From positions 1-8,385 of the forward strand of contig CAIZKE010000058.1 of assembly GCA_903933475.1 (NCBI GenBank): a DNA stretch of 8,385 nucleotides, written 5' to 3'. Both the position numbers and the translations under genes were made by a program. The notes under the pieces were generated by a model. The model searched no databases, had not been told where the DNA came from, and saw only the letters and a program-made list of their open reading frames with translations. This document shows positions 6,187-8,385 of this stretch, in pieces; the first letter of the stretch is position 1, and each line of letters opens with the position of its first letter. The stretch is from an uncultured Alphaproteobacteria bacterium (GTDB taxonomy: Bacteria; Pseudomonadota; Alphaproteobacteria; Caulobacterales; Caulobacteraceae).

Positions 6187-6804
6187 ATGCTGATCCTTGC
6201 CGGCCAGGGGAACCCGGGCCCGGCCTATGCCGGAAACCGGCACAATATCGGCTTCAGGGCCGTCGACGCCATTGCCGCGCGCTGGGGCTTCGGCCCCGAG
6301 CGTAGCCGCTTCCAAGGCCTGGCCCGGGAAGGTGTCATCGAGACCCCGGAGGGGCCGGTCCGGGCCCTGACACTGAAGCCCAAGACCTTTTACAACGAAA
6401 GCGGACGGGCCGTGGCAGCTGCCCTCAAGTTCTTCAAGCTGTCTCCAGCCGACCTGGTGCTCTTCTACGATGAGATCGACCTTGCTGGCGGACGCTTCCG
6501 GATGAAGACCGGAGGCGGGGCGGCAGGCAATAACGGGGTCCGCTCCGTCACCGCCCATATCGGGCCCGATTTCCGACGGGCGCGCCTGGGCGTGGGGCAC
6601 CCGGGGCACAAGGACCGGGTCCAGGGCCATGTTCTTTCAGACTTCCACAAGTCAGAGGCGGCCTGGGTCTCAGCCCTGGTCGGCGCTGTCGCCGACGCCG
6701 CGCCCCTGCTCGCCGCGGGGGAGGATGAACGCTACCAGGCAGAAGTCCTGCGCCTTGCGCCCGCCGAGAAGCTGGATCCCCGCAGGTCCGGCGATCTGGC
6801 GTGA
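6187..6804 (+). CDS. pth: Peptidyl-tRNA hydrolase (Pth)
   Basis: This enzyme cleaves the ester bond of peptidyl-tRNAs that drop off the ribosome, recycling tRNA. The 205 residues are normal for bacterial Pth with a short C-terminal extension. Landmarks are GQGNPGPAYAGNRHNIG (residues 6-22, N9 and catalytic H19), KPKTFYNESG (64-73, N70), VLFYDEIDL (91-99, D95), GGGAAGNNGVRS (109-120, N116) and GVGHPGHKDRVQGHVL. Two substrate-site positions differ from E. coli: Tyr69 replaces Met67 and Asn115 replaces His113; the core N9/H19/D95/N116 set is intact. The start ATG gives the expected MLILAGQGNPG, yet the 21-base gap after rplY has no purine-rich Shine-Dalgarno, so translation may depend on coupling to rplY or an unstructured start. 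It lies in the translation cluster with rplY and ychF. Confidence 0.96.
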   Translation: MLILAGQGNPGPAYAGNRHNIGFRAVDAIAARWGFGPERSRFQGLAREGVIETPEGPVRALTLKPKTFYNESGRAVAAALKFFKLSPADLVLFYDEIDLAGGRFRMKTGGGAAGNNGVRSVTAHIGPDFRRARLGVGHPGHKDRVQGHVLSDFHKSEAAWVSALVGAVADAAPLLAAGEDERYQAEVLRLAPAEKLDPRRSGDLA

Positions 6805-6812
6805 CCATTTCA

Positions 6813-6838
6813 CAGGCGCGTGCTAGTCGCCGCGCCTG
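6813..6838 (+). repeat. Perfect 8-bp inverted repeat between pth and ychF
   Basis: CAGGCGCG (6813-6820) and CGCGCCTG (6831-6838) form a perfect stem with a 10-base loop, 8 bases after the pth stop and 24 bases before the ychF start. No T-run follows, so it is unlikely to be a classical intrinsic terminator. It could be a processing or stability hairpin, or a Rho-independent stop of low efficiency. No promoter for ychF is evident in this 58-bp gap. Confidence 0.45.
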
Positions 6839-6862
6839 CCGTTCCGAGGAGTTTTCTGAATC

Positions 6863-7960
6863 ATGGCCCTGAAAGTCGCCATTGTCGGCCTGCCCAATGT
6901 CGGCAAGTCGACCCTGTTCAACGCCCTGACCCAGACGGCCGCCGCTCAGGCCGCGAACTATCCCTTCTGCACCATAGAGCCCAATGTCGGCGACGTGGCG
7001 GTTCCAGAGGCAAGACTGGAGGCCCTGGCCGGCATCGCCGGGTCGAAGGAGATCATCCCCGCCCGCATCAATTTTGTGGATGTCGCCGGTCTTGTCCGCG
7101 GCGCCTCGCAGGGCGAGGGCCTCGGCAACCAGTTCCTGGCCAACATCCGGGACTGCGACGCCGTCGCCTTTGTCTCTCGCTGTTTCGTCGATGACGACAT
7201 CACCCACGTCGAGGGGCGGATCGACCCCATCTCGGACCTCGACATCATCGAGACCGAACTCATGCTCGCCGACCTGGAGAGCCTGGAGAAGCGGGTGGTG
7301 AACTTCGAGAAACGGGCCAAGACCGGGGACAAGGAGGCCGCCGCCACCCTCGCCCTGATGAAACTCGCCCTCGCCCAACTCGTCGACGGCCGTCCGGCCC
7401 GGGCCGCCCAGGTGCCCGCCGAAGAACAGAAGGGCTGGCGCATGCTCCAGCTGCTCACCGCCAAGCCGACCCTCTATGTCTGCAACGTCGACGAAGCCTC
7501 CGCGGATCAAGGCAACGCCTTCTCGGGCCAGGTCGCCGAGCGCGCCACCCGGGACCAGGCCAAGTCGGTGGTTATCTCGGCCCAGATCGAGTCCGAGATC
7601 GCCCTGCTGGACGCCGGTGAGCGCGCAGAGTTCCTCGAAACCCTGGGCCTGATCGAGCCGGGCCTGAACCGCCTGATCCGGGAGGCCTACGCCCTTCTGG
7701 GCCTCCAGACCTACTTTACAGCCGGTCCCAAGGAGGCCCGCGCCTGGACCATCCCGGTCGGGGCCACGGCACCTCAGGCGGCGGGCGTGATCCACACTGA
7801 CTTCGAGAAGGGCTTCATCCGGGCCGAGACCATCGCCTTTGACGACTACGTAAAGTTCAAGGGCGAGTCCGGTGCCCGTGAGGCGGGCCGCCTGCGCTCG
7901 GAAGGCAAGGAATACGTCGTCCAGGACGGCGACGTCATGAACTTCCGCTTCAACGTCTGA
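6863..7960 (+). CDS. ychF: Redox-regulated ATPase YchF (OLA1 family, Obg-like)
   Basis: YchF is a TRAFAC-class NTPase that hydrolyses ATP rather than GTP, associates with ribosomes and acts as a negative regulator in oxidative stress. The 365 residues match the family. The P-loop is GLPNVGKST (9-17), the switch I segment YPFCTIEPNVGDV (33-45), the G3 motif DVAGLVRGASQGEGLG (73-88), a G4 motif NVDE (208-211) in place of NKxD, which explains the ATP preference, and SAQIESE (239-245). An inserted coiled-coil helical domain lies at about 125-200 and a C-terminal TGS domain at about 281-364. C36 corresponds to the redox-sensitive C35 of E. coli YchF. ATG 6863 has GAGGAG 11 bases upstream. It is the last core gene before the AT-rich segment; no good terminator follows. 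Confidence 0.97.
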   Translation: MALKVAIVGLPNVGKSTLFNALTQTAAAQAANYPFCTIEPNVGDVAVPEARLEALAGIAGSKEIIPARINFVDVAGLVRGASQGEGLGNQFLANIRDCDAVAFVSRCFVDDDITHVEGRIDPISDLDIIETELMLADLESLEKRVVNFEKRAKTGDKEAAATLALMKLALAQLVDGRPARAAQVPAEEQKGWRMLQLLTAKPTLYVCNVDEASADQGNAFSGQVAERATRDQAKSVVISAQIESEIALLDAGERAEFLETLGLIEPGLNRLIREAYALLGLQTYFTAGPKEARAWTIPVGATAPQAAGVIHTDFEKGFIRAETIAFDDYVKFKGESGAREAGRLRSEGKEYVVQDGDVMNFRFNV

Positions 7961-8192
7961 GATCAGATCAGATTGCGACGGCCCTCGCGGGACCTCCTCG
8001 GTATCTCAGTTTGTTATCCTGATTGGGATAGCTGGCCTGAAGCGAGCAAGTGGGTATGGAAATATCATAGGCTTATTTTCTCTATGGGCAGGAAAAAATC
8101 TCTATTATCTTCATTATCTAAATAATAATTATAAAAACACCCTATCTAATCTTCGTATTAATCTTGATTAATTAATAATTTTATGGTGAAAT
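7961..8192. other. Intergenic boundary region changing to AT-rich DNA
   Basis: These 232 bp hold no gene I can support. The first part (7961-8040) is still moderately G+C-rich, with GATCA repeated in tandem (7961-7970), a small interrupted stem GGCCC/GGG-CC (7980-7994) and a TATCC/GGATA inverted repeat (8015-8030). From about 8050 the sequence becomes very A+T-rich: about 17% G+C over 8101-8220 by hand count. ATTATCT recurs at 8104-8110 and 8113-8119. Such DNA is typical of acquired segments bound by nucleoid silencing proteins. Many TATAAT-like strings occur, so no single promoter can be chosen. Confidence 0.6.
8157..8172. repeat. ATTAATC-TT-GATTAAT inverted repeat upstream of the secreted-protein gene
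   Basis: Perfect 7-base arms (8157-8163 and 8166-8172) with a 2-base centre lie 20 bases before the start codon at 8193. The position suits an operator for a dimeric repressor or activator, but in such A+T-rich DNA short palindromes also arise by chance. Confidence 0.35.
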
Positions 8193-8385
8193 ATGAAATT
8201 AATTAATTTTGTTTTGTTTTTATCGGCTCTGATTTGTAGCAGTCGCGCTTACGCGGACCAATGCTCCTATTCTGCTTATGTTGATTTTGGTCCGGCTATG
8301 AATGGCGGATATATTGACAAGAAGGAACTTGTATATCGTACATCAGGATTGATTAAAAACATTAGATCAAAAGATGTTTCAAAAA
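8193..8385 (+). CDS. Secreted protein of unknown function, 3' end outside window
   Basis: The first 64 codons are open to the window edge. MKLINFVLFLSALICSSRAYA is split here as a lysine n-region (K2), a hydrophobic core (about 4-15) and a signal peptidase I site AYA before DQC, so export by Sec is likely. The visible mature part starts DQCSYSAYVDFGPAMNGGY and goes on with a charged segment containing KKELVYRTSG. Cys15 is not in a lipobox, so it is not a lipoprotein. ATG 8193 is the first start after an in-frame TGA at 8187-8189, but the Shine-Dalgarno is weak (GGTG four bases away). Codons are A/T-ending (TTA, ATT, AAA, TAT), unlike every gene to the left, which fits recent transfer. I cannot assign a family. 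Confidence 0.65.
   Translation, partial: MKLINFVLFLSALICSSRAYADQCSYSAYVDFGPAMNGGYIDKKELVYRTSGLIKNIRSKDVSK

Noticed and set aside
7961..7973. Tandem GATCA repeat after ychF as an integration (att) site
   Set aside because: Only two and a half 5-bp units, no tRNA gene nearby, and the partner copy, if any, would lie outside the window.
8084..8125. A 13-codon reading frame (MGRKKSLLSSLSK) in the AT-rich gap
   Set aside because: No Shine-Dalgarno, very short, and composed of low-complexity AT repeats.
8101..8135. Repeated ATTATCT and TATAAA-like strings as a defined promoter or iteron array
   Set aside because: Only two clear copies, and TATAAT-like matches are unavoidable at this composition; no -35 with proper spacing stands out.
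8183..8206. A 7-codon frame (MVKYEIN) overlapping the secreted-protein start
   Set aside because: It could be a leader peptide but has no ribosome binding site and such frames are expected by chance here.

Overview
The window is chromosomal DNA of about 65% G+C over its first 7.96 kb, from an alphaproteobacterium and most likely a member of the Caulobacteraceae. Three things support this: the protein sequences (Ctc-type L25, NDUFAF7-like methyltransferase, UbiK with an Ala/Pro/Lys tail), a match to the Caulobacter housekeeping promoter consensus upstream of prs, and a cluster of GANTC (CcrM-type) sites. The genus cannot be fixed by reading alone. Almost everything in this part is conserved core machinery.

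Layout. On the minus strand at the left edge lie a truncated YbjN-domain gene (1-194) and ubiK (320-574), an accessory factor for ubiquinone synthesis. Divergent from them, on the plus strand, is a tight three-gene unit joined by 4-bp stop/start overlaps: lgt (TTG start at 656), an NDUFAF7/MidA-type methyltransferase (GTG start at 1471) and pgeF (2529). Next comes prs (3388-4323), with its own candidate promoter, then an unrecognised lipoprotein with four cysteines near its C-terminus (4411-5433). A 132-bp leader rich in mutually exclusive hairpins precedes rplY (L25, 5566-6165), followed by pth (6187-6804) and ychF (6863-7960).

How the genes relate. lgt, the methyltransferase and pgeF are probably co-translated, yet they serve lipoprotein maturation, respiratory complex I assembly (by family analogy) and peptidoglycan quality control. 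prs supplies PRPP. rplY, pth and ychF all belong to translation: a 5S-rRNA-binding ribosomal protein, recycling of peptidyl-tRNA, and a ribosome-associated ATPase.

The right edge is different. About 70-140 bp after the ychF stop the composition collapses: I count about 31% G+C over 8041-8385 and about 17% over 8101-8220. In this AT-rich DNA a new plus-strand gene begins at 8193. It has a clear Sec signal peptide and runs off the window. This looks like the edge of a horizontally acquired or otherwise atypical segment and is the best place to look for something new, but too little is visible to name a system. I found no RNA genes, CRISPR array, insertion sequence or complete mobile element.
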